A stretch of 64,000 bases of DNA from Hyphomicrobiaceae bacterium (GCA_022842785.1 JALHOW010000005.1:372001-436000), one strand, 5' to 3'; counted from the stretch's first letter, positions 22,489 to 31,796 are shown. The notes: generated by a model not told the origin, from the sequence alone. Numbers and translations are program-made.

Positions 22489-22743
22489 GGTCCCCGGCTC
22501 GGTGAGAGGGCGCGCTGGTGTCGGCTCAAGCGAATGCTACGCGAGCGCAACGGCAACTGCTTGCGAATTCGATCCCTGTTCTGATACACGCCGACGAGAT
22601 TCGCGCCAAGTGTGGACTATGGACGCTCGGCAATTGACACAACTCTGATGCAATATCGCCGCAGCTTGTGGCGAATCACTCAGGTGTCAGGCGGCCACGC
22701 ATCGAACTGCCGCAATCTCTGACGGCGCCGGCCAGGAGAATCA

Positions 22744-23571
22744 ATGCCAGCCATCGACCATACGCGACTTGCATCTGCCCTGCTCCCCGCGGTGCTGACT
22801 GCCGGTGCGATCGAGATGCGCTACTACCGCGCCGGTGTCGCTGTCGAGACCAAGGCCGACGAAAGCCCGGTAACAGCCGCTGACCGCGAGGCCGAAGCCG
22901 TGCTCGTCGCGGCGATCGCAACCGCTGCCCCCGACGTACCGATCGTTGCCGAAGAGGCGGTCGCGTCGGGCCAGATGCCCGCACTCGGCGCCGAATTTTT
23001 TCTCGTCGATCCGCTCGACGGTACGCGCGAGTTCATCGCGCAGCGTGGCGAGTTCACGGTGAACGTCGCGTTGATCCGCAACGGCGCTCCGGTCTTCGGC
23101 ATCGTCTATGCGCCGGCCTGCGACGAGCTCTATGTGACGCTCGCGCCGGATGTCGCGGCCATGGCTCGGATTGCACCGCGCGAGGGGAGCATCACGCTCG
23201 ACGAGATCGGCCTGCAAGCCATTCGAACGCGCCCCCCTGATCCTGCAGCGCTCGCCGCACTCGTCAGCCGCTCACATTCGACACCCGAAACCGAGGCGTA
23301 TCTTTCGCGCTTCGACATCGCCGCACGATGCGATGCCGGTTCATCTCTGAAGTTCTGCGTCATTGCCCGCGGCGACGCCGACATCTATCCGCGCCTGAGC
23401 CGCACCATGGCCTGGGATACAGCTGCGGGACATGCCGTGCTCTCGGCAGCCGGCGGCAACGTCACCACACTCGACGGCCAGCCCCTGCGCTATGGCAGCA
23501 CGTCAGCGACGCTTGCCAATCCGAGCTTCGTCGCCTGGGGCACGCCGCAACCGCTCACGCCGCGCACCTAG
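22744..23571 (+). CDS. cysQ: 3'(2'),5'-bisphosphate nucleotidase CysQ
   Basis: 275 residues of the IMPase fold, preceded by AGGAGAATCA. Metal-binding sites are visible in DESPVTAADREAE (about 39-51), VAEEAV, DPLDGTREFI (about 87-96; the T-R-E form is typical of CysQ) and WDTAAGHAVLSAAGG (about 224). CysQ hydrolyses 3'-phosphoadenosine-5'-phosphate, a by-product of sulfate assimilation and PAPS-using reactions. The stop overlaps that of the convergent amidohydrolase gene in the bases CTAG. Paralogous in fold to hisN at 2482. Confidence 0.88.
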   Translation: MPAIDHTRLASALLPAVLTAGAIEMRYYRAGVAVETKADESPVTAADREAEAVLVAAIATAAPDVPIVAEEAVASGQMPALGAEFFLVDPLDGTREFIAQRGEFTVNVALIRNGAPVFGIVYAPACDELYVTLAPDVAAMARIAPREGSITLDEIGLQAIRTRPPDPAALAALVSRSHSTPETEAYLSRFDIAARCDAGSSLKFCVIARGDADIYPRLSRTMAWDTAAGHAVLSAAGGNVTTLDGQPLRYGSTSATLANPSFVAWGTPQPLTPRT

Positions 23572-24383
23572 CTCCACGTCCGCTGCCAGCCGATCCAATC
23601 GGCAATACCGCGCCCCATGATCAAGGGCAGATCGGCGGCGGGAATCCACGTCTGGTGCTCGGTGAAGGCTGTCACGCACTCGCGCCACGAACACGGCATG
23701 CGCGTGATGTCCGTCCCCCAGAACATGCGGCGCGGGCCGAAGGCATCGTAGATGGCCTTGTAGTGCGGCGTGAGGCTCTTGAAGGGATAGCCGTCGCTCA
23801 CGTACTGCGGGCCGCCCGTAACCTTCACCGCGATATTGGGATGGCGCGCGAGCGCGACCACCTCCGGCATCGTGACGAACGCAGCATCATCGACATTGAG
23901 TCGACGAACGCCAAAATGATCGACGATGAGTTTGAGTTGCGGGTGGCGTTCGGCAATCTCCCCGACCCGCGGCAGGAAATCACCTGCCAGCAGCGCGATT
24001 GGAATGCCGAGGCGCTCGGCTGCTGGCCACAGCCAATCCATTGTGCCGTCGTGCGGCCATGACTTCATATGCGGCTTGAGGAATGTGTAGCGCAGGCCGC
24101 GCATGCCGGGTTGCTTGAGCCACGTCTCGATCAGCGAATGCTTGTCCGGCTCATCGAGCGGAATTCGACCCAGAATAGCGAAGCGCTCGGGATATGCGCG
24201 CGCGGCCGCAATCGACAACTCGTTCGAGTTCGGATCCCAGCTAGGCGGATGAATGATCGCGCCGGTAACGCCGCCGGCATCCATGTCGGCAAGAGCTTCT
24301 TCCGTTGGGTAAGGCGTAGTGCGATGCGGCGGCACCACCGTGCCCTCGCTCCAGAGGTGGATCTGCGCGTCGATGATCTGCAC
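23568..24383 (-). CDS. amidohydrolase family 2 (TIM-barrel metal-dependent hydrolase)
   Basis: 271 residues from GTG 24383, chosen for a GGGAG seven bases upstream and because the protein then begins VQIIDAQIHLW, the normal first strand. An ATG at 24458 is in frame but adds unlike sequence. Motifs: IIDAQIHLW, GVTGAIIHPPSWD, GLRYTFLKPHM, LKLIVDHFG and FWGTDITRMP, which fit the ACMSD/LigY-type amidohydrolase 2 barrel with a zinc site of His and Asp residues. Members decarboxylate or hydrolyse cyclic acids and lactones; the substrate is unclear. Convergent with cysQ. Confidence 0.83.
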   Translation of the reverse strand: MQIIDAQIHLWSEGTVVPPHRTTPYPTEEALADMDAGGVTGAIIHPPSWDPNSNELSIAAARAYPERFAILGRIPLDEPDKHSLIETWLKQPGMRGLRYTFLKPHMKSWPHDGTMDWLWPAAERLGIPIALLAGDFLPRVGEIAERHPQLKLIVDHFGVRRLNVDDAAFVTMPEVVALARHPNIAVKVTGGPQYVSDGYPFKSLTPHYKAIYDAFGPRRMFWGTDITRMPCSWRECVTAFTEHQTWIPAADLPLIMGRGIADWIGWQRTWS

Positions 24384-24574
24384 GGAAGCGCTCCCGTCAT
24401 TGTCCCTGCCGTGAGCAGTATCGCCGCTCCTGTCCGCGCTGCCAATTGTGCGGCGCACTCAAAGTCGTCCACGACACGTGAACCTTCCTCCAAGTCGCCG
24501 CGACATATGAGCAACCGGGCACGCGGAAAAAGTTCAGCGATCTCCCGGGAAGCAGAATGCAACAGGAGAAGGAA

Positions 24575-24877
24575 ATGCGTCCCCGCGTACTGAAGACCTC
24601 GCTGGTATTTGCTGCACTTGTCGCCGCAATGCCAATGCTCGCCGCCCCTGCCGCTGCGAAAACCTGCAAGTCCTACAGCGTCTCGGCCAATGGCGAAAAG
24701 AAGCTCACGAACCTTACGGCCCGCCTCAGCGCCCGCTGGCACTGGCATCGCAAGGTCCTCAAGAACCAGGGCTTCGTGTGGTCCACGTATGCCCTCGCAT
24801 CGAGCAAATACTACCAGTGCAGCCGCTCGGGCCTGAAGTGGAAGTGCTCGGCAAACGCCAAGCCCTGCAAGGCCTGA
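24575..24877 (+). CDS. small exported four-cysteine protein (paralogue of 3420-3713)
   Basis: 100 residues from ATG 24575, with AGGAG at 24564-24568; the upstream ATG 24557 overlaps that site. Residues 1-26 are a signal peptide (AALVAAMPMLAAPAAA). The mature 74 residues carry four cysteines, the last three spaced C-x8-C-x6-C, and the blocks VSANG and TARLSARWHWH, matching the protein at 3420. Aromatic-rich middle (FVWSTYALASSKYYQC). Function unknown. Followed after 48 bases by another exported protein, so the two may be co-transcribed. Confidence 0.72.
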   Translation: MRPRVLKTSLVFAALVAAMPMLAAPAAAKTCKSYSVSANGEKKLTNLTARLSARWHWHRKVLKNQGFVWSTYALASSKYYQCSRSGLKWKCSANAKPCKA

Positions 24878-24925
24878 ACGAAACCAAACCACGACGATCA
24901 ACAGCACAGCAATCAGGAGATCACC

Positions 24926-25279
24926 ATGTTCACGAATCGCAAATCCATCCTTCGGGCATCGGCGGTCGCTGCCGGCCTCTTCGTTACGGCTACGTTTGCA
25001 GCAATCGCCGCTTCGCCTGCCAACGTCGCCATCTCGGCGGATCGCCCGGCGCTCACCAAGAGCTTCGTGGAGAAGGAGATCATGCGCCAGGCGCAAGCCC
25101 AGGGCGTCAAGCTCTCCCCGAGTGAAGCGCGCGGTGCGGCGACTCAGGCCATGAACGAGCTCACCAGCAAGGGCAAGGGTCCGCAGAAGCTGATCATTCA
25201 CCTGAAGTTCAAGCGCTTCACGATCTGCATCTCGACCGGCGCCGATAAGGGCTACTGCAAGGGCGGCGGCAGGAGCTAG
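24926..25279 (+). CDS. small exported hypothetical protein
   Basis: 117 residues from ATG 24926 with AGGAG at about 24916-24920. Residues 1-28 form a signal peptide (ending TFAAIAAS). The rest is helical and charged (SFVEKEIMRQAQAQGVKLSPSEARG), then a beta-like block (KLIIHLKFKRFTICIS) and a basic Gly-rich tail with two cysteines about 14 residues apart. It does not share the C-x8-C-x6-C pattern of its neighbour. No recognised domain. Confidence 0.62.
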   Translation: MFTNRKSILRASAVAAGLFVTATFAAIAASPANVAISADRPALTKSFVEKEIMRQAQAQGVKLSPSEARGAATQAMNELTSKGKGPQKLIIHLKFKRFTICISTGADKGYCKGGGRS

Positions 25280-25339
25280 CGCTTAGCCGTGCGGAGCGCA
25301 AACCGAACGCATGGCGAAGCTGACGCTACTACGCTAACT

Positions 25340-25379
25340 CCGGGCCTTGATGGCACTACGCAATGCCATCAGGGCCCGG
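25340..25379. terminator. bidirectional terminator between convergent units
   Basis: A 16-bp stem with one wobble: CCGGGCCTTGATGGCA (25340-25355) against TGCCATCAGGGCCCGG (25364-25379), loop of eight. It is followed on the plus strand by CTTTGATC. It separates the exported protein gene from the convergent soxG. Confidence 0.7.
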
Positions 25380-25394
25380 CTTTGATCACGAGCC

Positions 25395-25943
25395 CTATCG
25401 GTCGATGCCGTGCAAGGCTTCCACCAGGAAAGCCACGACATACGGCGCGAATGAGCGCGCGATTTCCATGCGGAAAGCGTCGCTCGCGGTTCTCCAGAGC
25501 ACGATCTCGGCCTTGGCGAGGATGGTTCGCGTGCACATGCCGACAGGGAACTCGGCTTCATCAAGATCGAGCGGACAACCTGCATTGAGCAGCGCCGCTG
25601 CGCGCGGTCCCGACACCGAGAGCCCGACCTGACGATGACCGACATCGACGAGCGCGGCCGGTTTGCCGGCAACGGCCGCCGCAACGGTCGTTGCTTCACT
25701 AGCCGCAGCCAGCAGCAACCATTCGTCCGGCCCGAGCCACAAAGCCGCCCGCGCACCCGACGCGCGAGCCTGCATAGGCGTGGTCGGCAGCGCGATACCA
25801 AAAGCATCGCCAATCAGGCCGGGATCCCCGCGGTAGATGAAGCGCGCGGCAGGTGTCGCCTCGATAACCGAGACGATCCCATTCCGTGCCGGCAGCACGA
25901 GCCCATCGAGTACCGAGCGACGTCCCACAATGCGATCAGCCAT
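25395..25943 (-). CDS. soxG: sarcosine oxidase gamma subunit
   Basis: 182 residues from ATG 25943, which overlaps the soxA stop by 8 bases. The SoxG fold is recognisable from LGPDEWLLLAA, LVDVGHRQVGLSVSGPRAAALLNAGCPLDLD and WRTASDAFRMEIARSFAPYV, the truncated GcvT-like pattern of the family. It is the small structural subunit of the heterotetrameric enzyme. The frame extends upstream through soxA but without family similarity. Last gene of the operon. Confidence 0.9.
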   Translation of the reverse strand: MADRIVGRRSVLDGLVLPARNGIVSVIEATPAARFIYRGDPGLIGDAFGIALPTTPMQARASGARAALWLGPDEWLLLAAASEATTVAAAVAGKPAALVDVGHRQVGLSVSGPRAAALLNAGCPLDLDEAEFPVGMCTRTILAKAEIVLWRTASDAFRMEIARSFAPYVVAFLVEALHGIDR

Positions 25944-28926
25944 TGAGCCGCTCTCCCTTGGGATCGAGAAAGACCGGCGCGACAACGTCGACGGAAACAT
26001 CGCCGGACGGCATGGGAATGTTGAGACGCGCGCCGATCCGCGCGCGCCCATCAGCCACCAAGGCGAGCGCGATCGAGCGCCCGAGCTTCGCGCTCCAGTA
26101 GGCCGACGTGACATGCCCAAGCGCGGGCGTACCGACGCGCGGCTTCGCTTCGGCCGTCACCTGTGCGCCTTCCTCGAGCACCAGTTTCGGATCTGCCGTG
26201 AGCAGGCCGACAAGTTGTTTGCGCCCGCTGCGGACAATATCGGGGCGCGAAAGCGAGCGCAGGCCGACGAAGTCGCGCTTGCTCTTGCCAATCGCCCAAC
26301 CGAGACCAACGTCATCGGGCGTCACTGTGCCGTCCGTCTCCTGCCCGACGATAATGAAGCCTTTCTCGGCGCGCAGGACGTGCATGCTCTCGGTGCCGTA
26401 GGCACATCCGCCGTGTTTCTGCACCTCGCGCCACACGGCCTCCCACACTGCGGCGCCGTAGTCCGCCGGCACATTGATCTCGAAGCCGAGCTCACCCGTG
26501 AAGCTCACGCGGAAGATGCGCGCATCGACATCGCAGATGCGGCCCGCTTTGACGCTCATGTGCGGGAACGCTGTGGCGTCGAGATCGACACCCTCGACGA
26601 GCGGCGCCAGAACTTCTCGCGCCTTCGGCCCCTGCACGGCAATGACGGCCCACTGCTCGGTCGTCGAGGTCAGCCATACCTTCAATTCGGGGAACTCGGT
26701 CTGCGCGTAGTCTTCCATCATATTGAGGACGCGCGCGGCGCCGCCGGTCGTCGTGGTGACATGAAACCGGTCGGCTGCGATACGGCCGATAACACCATCG
26801 TCGATGATGAAACCTGCCTCGTTCAGCAGTACGCCATAGCGGCAGCGCCCGACGCCAAGCTTCTGAAAGGGATTGATATACAGTCGCTCGAGAAACTCAG
26901 CGGCGTCGGGGCCCACGACCTCGATCTTGCCGAGCGTGGACGCGTCGAACATCCCGACCGCGCTGCGCACAATCCGGCATTCACGCGCGACGGCCGCGTG
27001 CATGTCCTCGCTGCCCTCGGGGAAATGCCGCGCCCGCTTCCATGCACCGACATCCTCGAAGACAGCGCCGACCGCTTGCGCCCATCCATCACACGGCGTT
27101 CGCCGCACGGGATCGAACAGATCACCACGGCTCGCGCCTGCGATCGTACCGAACGTCACGGGCGTATACGGCTGGCGGAACGTCGTGAGGCCTACTGCGG
27201 GAACAGGCTTGCCAAGATGATCCGCGACGATCGCCAGCGCATTGAGGTTCGACGTCTTGCCCTGATCGGTTGCCATGCCGGTCGTCGTGTAGCGCTTCAC
27301 GTGCTCGATGGATCGGAAGCCCTCCTGCGCCGCGAGCTTCAAATCGCGCACCGTAACGTCGTGCTGGAAATCGACGAAGGCTTTGCTCTCGTGTGCGCCC
27401 GGATTCGAGGCTCCAAGCACGCCGCTGAAGTCCGCTACATCACTTGCGACTTTGAAATCGCGCGCACGCGCCGCCCACCCAACAGCTTCACCACCCGCGG
27501 CAAAACCATCCTCCAGCGCCGCGGCAATACCGAACGCACCGCGACAAGCTCCGACCGATCGTTGCGATTGCCCCGGCGCTACTGAAGCCGGGAGAAACGC
27601 CTGCGCCGCCTCGTCCCAGGCGAGCTTGCCACGCGACTGCGAGAAAAGATGCACGGACGGCGTCCAACCGCCGGTCATGAGCACATGATCACAACGCACC
27701 CATGTGCCGCTCGTCGCGCGACCAATCTGCACCGCGGATACGCGTTGGCGACCGCGCGTTGCTATCACCGTCGCACCGGTCTCGACGGCGATACCTGCGG
27801 CCTTGACCGCCCCTGATACCGCGCTGCCGCCGCTCGGTCGCGGATCGACGATCATCGCGACGTCCACTCCGGCGCGCCGAAGATCGAGTGCCGTCGCGTA
27901 GCCGCTGTCGCACGCTGCCACGACGACGGCGCGCGAGCCGCAGCGAACGCCATAGCGATTGACATACGTGCGCGCTGCATCGGCCAACATGATGCCTGGA
28001 CGGTCGTTATCCGGAAACACAACCGGCCGCTCGATGGCGCCCGTCGCCAGCACAACGTGCTTGGCGCGCACCTGCCACAGTCGCTCGCGCGGCGCCGATG
28101 GCTCAGGCTTGGCGAGATGATCCGTAAGGCGCTCCGCCAATGCGACGAAGTTCTGGGCGAAATAGCCGAAGGCTTGCGTACGCGGCAGCAGCGTCACGCG
28201 GGGTGATGCTGCGAGCGTCCTCACGGCCTCGGCCAGCCACGCCGCAGCCGGCACACCGTCGATCTCGATGGACCACTCACTCAGCAGCGATCCGCCGAGT
28301 TCGGCCTGCTCATCACACAGGATCACGCGCGCGCCGCTCTCGGCAGCGGCGAGCGCTGCAGCAAGACCCGCCGGACCTGCGCCGACCACCAGCACATCGC
28401 AGTGCGCGAAGCCGTTCGCATAGCGATCGGGATCAGGCTGCGTCGGCGCCTTGCCGAGACCTGCTGCGCGACGGATCAGCGGCTCGTAGATCTTGTGCCA
28501 AGCCCAGTTCGACCCGAGCAGGCGCGGGCCCATGAACGTCTTGTAGTAGAAACCGGCGGCCAGCAGCGGCGAGAAAAGACCATTCACCGCGCCGACGTCA
28601 TAGGCGAGAGAGGGCCAGCGATTCTGGCTTTCGGCAACGAGGCCGTCGTACAGCTCTACCTGTGTCGCGCGCAAATTCGGCGCGCTCCGCCCATCGCCAC
28701 GATCTACCGCGACGAGCGCATTCGGCTCCTCGGCGCCGGCAGAGAGAATGCCGCGCGGGCGATGGTATTTATAGGAACGGCCGACGAGATGCACACCATT
28801 GGCGAGAAGCGCCGATGCCAACGTGTCGCCAGCAACGCCCTCGTAGGATTTTCCGTCAAACGTGAAAGAGAGGCGCTTCTTGCGGTCAATGCGACCGCCG
28901 CCGTTCGTGCGATGCAGACCAGCCAT
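25936..28926 (-). CDS. soxA: sarcosine oxidase alpha subunit
   Basis: 996 residues from ATG 28926, the family's usual length. The order is an N-terminal 2Fe-2S-like fold without the cysteines (LSFTFDGKSYEGVAGDTLASALLANG), an NAD-binding pyridine nucleotide-disulfide domain with CDVLVVGAGPAGLAAALAAAESG and a second dinucleotide site (VVVAACDSGYATALDL), then a C-terminal aminomethyltransferase (GcvT-like) domain from about 600 that binds tetrahydrofolate and takes the one-carbon unit. With SoxB, D and G it demethylates sarcosine to glycine, formaldehyde or 5,10-methylene-THF. ATGA overlap with soxD upstream. Confidence 0.95.
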   Translation of the reverse strand: MAGLHRTNGGGRIDRKKRLSFTFDGKSYEGVAGDTLASALLANGVHLVGRSYKYHRPRGILSAGAEEPNALVAVDRGDGRSAPNLRATQVELYDGLVAESQNRWPSLAYDVGAVNGLFSPLLAAGFYYKTFMGPRLLGSNWAWHKIYEPLIRRAAGLGKAPTQPDPDRYANGFAHCDVLVVGAGPAGLAAALAAAESGARVILCDEQAELGGSLLSEWSIEIDGVPAAAWLAEAVRTLAASPRVTLLPRTQAFGYFAQNFVALAERLTDHLAKPEPSAPRERLWQVRAKHVVLATGAIERPVVFPDNDRPGIMLADAARTYVNRYGVRCGSRAVVVAACDSGYATALDLRRAGVDVAMIVDPRPSGGSAVSGAVKAAGIAVETGATVIATRGRQRVSAVQIGRATSGTWVRCDHVLMTGGWTPSVHLFSQSRGKLAWDEAAQAFLPASVAPGQSQRSVGACRGAFGIAAALEDGFAAGGEAVGWAARARDFKVASDVADFSGVLGASNPGAHESKAFVDFQHDVTVRDLKLAAQEGFRSIEHVKRYTTTGMATDQGKTSNLNALAIVADHLGKPVPAVGLTTFRQPYTPVTFGTIAGASRGDLFDPVRRTPCDGWAQAVGAVFEDVGAWKRARHFPEGSEDMHAAVARECRIVRSAVGMFDASTLGKIEVVGPDAAEFLERLYINPFQKLGVGRCRYGVLLNEAGFIIDDGVIGRIAADRFHVTTTTGGAARVLNMMEDYAQTEFPELKVWLTSTTEQWAVIAVQGPKAREVLAPLVEGVDLDATAFPHMSVKAGRICDVDARIFRVSFTGELGFEINVPADYGAAVWEAVWREVQKHGGCAYGTESMHVLRAEKGFIIVGQETDGTVTPDDVGLGWAIGKSKRDFVGLRSLSRPDIVRSGRKQLVGLLTADPKLVLEEGAQVTAEAKPRVGTPALGHVTSAYWSAKLGRSIALALVADGRARIGARLNIPMPSGDVSVDVVAPVFLDPKGERLNG

Positions 28927-29228
28927 CAGCGACCATCCTCGGCATGTGCATCGAGAGCAGGCTGCGGCGTTCCAGCCGGATATGTTCTCAAGATCTGATC
29001 CGTCACCGTATTGCGCAGCGCATTGAAGAACCGACCACAGCCGTGGACATGCCGCCAACGCTCGGCGTGAATGCCTTTGGGATTGGCGCGCATGTAGAGA
29101 AAGGCCGCCCAATCAGCGTCGCTGACATTCGCGGGCTCCGCTGGACGCACGACATGCGCCTCGCCGCCATATCGGAACTCCGATTCGGGACGCGCCATGC
29201 GGCAGTACGGGCAGTGTATCAGCAGCAT
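28926..29228 (-). CDS. soxD: sarcosine oxidase delta subunit
   Basis: 100 residues. The zinc-site pattern is present: C-P-Y-C at residues 6-9 and H-x-C-G in WRHVHGCGRFFNALR. RPESEFRYGGEAH, DWAAFLYMRANPKG and the mitochondria-like tail TVTDQILRTYPAG are characteristic of SoxD. It lies between soxB (7-base gap) and soxA (ATGA overlap). Confidence 0.93.
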   Translation of the reverse strand: MLLIHCPYCRMARPESEFRYGGEAHVVRPAEPANVSDADWAAFLYMRANPKGIHAERWRHVHGCGRFFNALRNTVTDQILRTYPAGTPQPALDAHAEDGR

Positions 29229-29235
29229 GGCAACC

Positions 29236-30486
29236 TCAATGGGCGACAGCGGCGGCGGCGGCTTCGTCGATCAGGCGCCCCGTCGTGAAGCGTTCGAGCG
29301 CGAAAGGTGCGGCAACCGGGTGCGGCTCACCGCGCGCCATGGTCGCCGCGAACACATAGGCCGATCCGGGCGTCGCCTTGAAGCCGCCCGTGCCCCAGCC
29401 GCAGTTGACATAGAGCCCTGGCACCGGCGTGAGCCCGATGATCGGAGAGCGATCCGGCGTGACGTCGACGATACCGCCCCAGTTGCGCATCATCCTCATG
29501 CGCCGGAACGTGGGGAATAGATCGCAGATCGCATCGAGCGTGTGCGCCGACACGTGCAGGCCACCTGTCTGGCTGTAGGAGGTGTAGGCATCGGTGCCGG
29601 CGCCGATCACCAGCTCACCTTTGTCGGACTGCGAGATATAGGCGTGCACCGTGTTCGACATCACGACACACGACAGCACCGGCTTTACCGGCTCCGAGAC
29701 GAGCGCCTGAAGCGGATAGCTCTCGAGCGGCATGCGCACGCCCGCCATGTTCATGAGCACGGACGTGTGACCGGCGGCAACGACACCCACCTTCTTCGAC
29801 TTGATCGTGCCCCGCGTCGTCTCGACGCCTTCCACAGCGCCATTGGCATCGCGCCGGATGGCCGTCACCTCGGCATTCTCGATGATATCGACGCCGAGCG
29901 CGCTCGCAGCACGCGCATACCCCCACGCAACCGCATCGTGCCGCGCCGTGCCGCCGCGCCGCTGGAGCGCTGCGCCAAGTACGGGATAACGCAGCTTCGG
30001 TGAAATGTTCAGCGGCGAGCAGAAGGCCTTGGCCTCCTCAGGCGTCAGCCACTCGTTGTCGATCCCAGCGAGGCGGTTCGCGTGCACGTGTCGCTTGAAC
30101 ACCTGGATGTCATGCACCGTATGCGCCAGCATCATCACGCCACGCGGCGAATACATGACGTTGTAGTTCAGCTCATCCGACAGCGTCTCCCAGAGCTTCA
30201 CCGACAGCTCGTAGATCGCCTCGGACTCCTCCCACAAATAATTCGAGCGGATGATCGTCGTATTGCGGCCCGTATTGCCGCCTCCGAGCCAGCCTTTCTC
30301 AACGACCGCGATGTTGCGGAGCCCGTGCGCCTTCGCGAGATAGTAGGCCGTGCCGAGCCCGTGCCCCCCGGCGCCGACGATCACCGCGTCATAGGCTGCC
30401 TTGGGCTCGGGCGAGCGCCACTGCGCCGGCCAGCGCGCATGGCCACCGAGCGCCTGACGCGCCAGAGAGAAAAGCGAAAACCGCAT
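29236..30486 (-). CDS. soxB: sarcosine oxidase beta subunit
   Basis: 416 residues from ATG 30486 (a TTG immediately before it gives one extra residue). The FAD/DAO fold has the dinucleotide site YDAVIVGAGGHGLGTAYYLA (about 32-51) and the GGNTGRNTTIIRSNY block. His183 in GGTARHDAVAWGYARAA is the expected covalent FMN attachment site of the heterotetrameric SoxB. The C-terminus contains GWGTGGFKATPGSAYVFA. It holds the sarcosine oxidation site. It starts 28 bases after the crotonase gene. Confidence 0.95.
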   Translation of the reverse strand: MRFSLFSLARQALGGHARWPAQWRSPEPKAAYDAVIVGAGGHGLGTAYYLAKAHGLRNIAVVEKGWLGGGNTGRNTTIIRSNYLWEESEAIYELSVKLWETLSDELNYNVMYSPRGVMMLAHTVHDIQVFKRHVHANRLAGIDNEWLTPEEAKAFCSPLNISPKLRYPVLGAALQRRGGTARHDAVAWGYARAASALGVDIIENAEVTAIRRDANGAVEGVETTRGTIKSKKVGVVAAGHTSVLMNMAGVRMPLESYPLQALVSEPVKPVLSCVVMSNTVHAYISQSDKGELVIGAGTDAYTSYSQTGGLHVSAHTLDAICDLFPTFRRMRMMRNWGGIVDVTPDRSPIIGLTPVPGLYVNCGWGTGGFKATPGSAYVFAATMARGEPHPVAAPFALERFTTGRLIDEAAAAAVAH

Positions 30487-30514
30487 CAACTACCCCACAC
30501 CCCTGGTCGCGATC

Positions 30515-31288
30515 TCACTCGCCAAACTTGCCGCCACGTCCCGCGCCGCCCGCAAAGCGCGTCGCGCCGGCTTGCCCCTCGGCAGCGACGGCCGCAATAC
30601 CATGAGCGAACTCCGCCTTCATGGCGTGATCGAACGGCAGCTCCCACTGCCGATAGACCGACGCGCGATCGAGGTTCATGCACATCTGCGGGAATTCGGC
30701 AAGCTGGTGTGCGAGCGCTTCCGCCGCCGCCCGCGCCTCGCCCGTGGCAACGACGCGATTCGCGAGCCCCATGCGCAGCGCCTCTTCTGCACCGACGGGC
30801 CGGCCGGTCAGGATCATGTCGAGCGCGTGGCTCTGACCGATGAGACGCGGCAACCGGACGGTTCCGCCATCTATGAGCGGCACGCCCCAGCGCCGACAGT
30901 AGACACCGAATACCGCATCCTCCTCCGCGACACGCATGTCGCACCAGACAGCCAGCTCCAATCCGCCCGCAACCGCATGACCGGCGACGGCCGCGATCAC
31001 CGGCTTCGTGAGCTTCAGGCGGGAGGGGCCCATGGGACCATCTCCCTCGAGCTTGTAGCGCTTCTTCCGCTCGCCGGACGCAATCGCTTTCAGATCAGCA
31101 CCGGCGCAGAATGCGCCGCCTGCCCCCCATAGCACCGCAACAAACTGCTCCGGATCGCCATCGAAGGCGCGGAACGCATCGGCCAGGGCTTCTGCTGTCT
31201 CGTTGTCGACGGCATTCCGCACCTCCGGACGATTGATGATGACCGTCGTCACGGGACCATCTCGCTCGACGCGAACCTTCGATGTCAT
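30515..31288 (-). CDS. enoyl-CoA hydratase/isomerase (crotonase) family protein
   Basis: 257 residues from ATG 31288 (AGAGGA about 9 bases upstream). Oxyanion-hole blocks GAGGAFCAGADLKAI and AGHAVAGGLELAVWCD are intact. The first catalytic Glu of classical hydratases is present in GLELAVWCD, but the second (in the usual GQPE segment) is missing: the stretch reads FGVYCRRWGVPLIDGG. So it may be an isomerase, hydrolase or other crotonase activity rather than a hydratase. It is the first gene of a likely operon with soxBDAG, an unusual companion. Confidence 0.82.
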   Translation of the reverse strand: MTSKVRVERDGPVTTVIINRPEVRNAVDNETAEALADAFRAFDGDPEQFVAVLWGAGGAFCAGADLKAIASGERKKRYKLEGDGPMGPSRLKLTKPVIAAVAGHAVAGGLELAVWCDMRVAEEDAVFGVYCRRWGVPLIDGGTVRLPRLIGQSHALDMILTGRPVGAEEALRMGLANRVVATGEARAAAEALAHQLAEFPQMCMNLDRASVYRQWELPFDHAMKAEFAHGIAAVAAEGQAGATRFAGGAGRGGKFGE

Positions 31289-31530
31289 GATGGCGTCCTC
31301 TGCCCCTTGAGTTGCGCCGAGCGCACCGCGCATATGCGGATCGTATGGTGAGACTTTTCTTCTCATTCACAAGCGACTATAGCTCTCGTCAGAAATTGCA
31401 TAGCGGGGAGAATGACGATCTCGCAACCGGGCACAAGCGCGGATCGGGGTCGCGAGCGGTGGGGCACTCAGGAAGTGTTATATAAGACTTTGAAGCCGCG
31501 TGAGATTGTGCGCGGTTGCGCAGGCGCGTC

Positions 31531-31544
31531 GCATCACGTGATGC
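31531..31544. promoter_or_regulatory. perfect 14-bp palindrome, candidate operator
   Basis: GCATCACGTGATGC is perfectly symmetric about CACGTG. It lies 244 bases before the crotonase gene and 333 bases before soeA. No regulator gene is adjacent. Confidence 0.4.
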
Positions 31545-31633
31545 ATGGAATACCATTCCGCCAGCGCACCGGCGAAGCGAACGCGGCCGCTAGCGCGCGC
31601 CTCTTGCTCAGTGCAAACATTCCGCCCCCAGGG

Positions 31634-31660
31634 TTGAACATTCAAGGGATCGAATATACT
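31634..31660 (+). promoter_or_regulatory. possible promoter of soeABC
   Basis: TTGAAC at 31634-31639 and TATACT at 31655-31660, spaced 15 bases (shorter than ideal). The transcript would start near 31667 and its 5' leader would contain both palindromic elements. Confidence 0.3.
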
Positions 31661-31707
31661 CAGGACGTTGATGGAGCCGGCGTTGATCGCCCTAAGGGAG
31701 CATGAGC

Positions 31708-31783
31708 CTAGTGTGATGAGCAAGAAATTCGCCACGTCAAGCGGCTCGGCATCGAGCGAATTTCTCGATCTGAATCACACTAG
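31708..31783. repeat. palindromic element, copy 1
   Basis: Arms beginning and ending in CTAG: CTAGTGTGAT ... GAAATTCGC (31708-31732) pairs with GCGAATTTC ... ATCACACTAG (31756-31783), loop of 23 bases containing GCATCGA. Between the matching arm ends a short stretch does not pair (GAGCAA versus TCGATCTGA), leaving an internal bulge. It is homologous to the element 13 bases downstream: same CTAGTGT ends, same GAA[AG]TTCGC arm base and same GCATCGAG block. Confidence 0.75.
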
Positions 31784-31796
31784 CGAGACCGTGATT

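Noticed and set aside
22489-22743. CtrA-type binding sites (TTAA-N7-TTAA) near chpT
   Set aside because: No such paired motif was seen in the chpT-cysQ spacer or elsewhere in a promoter position.
25837-27585. Open frame of about 580 codons opposite soxA
   Set aside because: Same reason: antisense shadow of a long GC-rich gene, with His/Arg-rich sequence of no family character.
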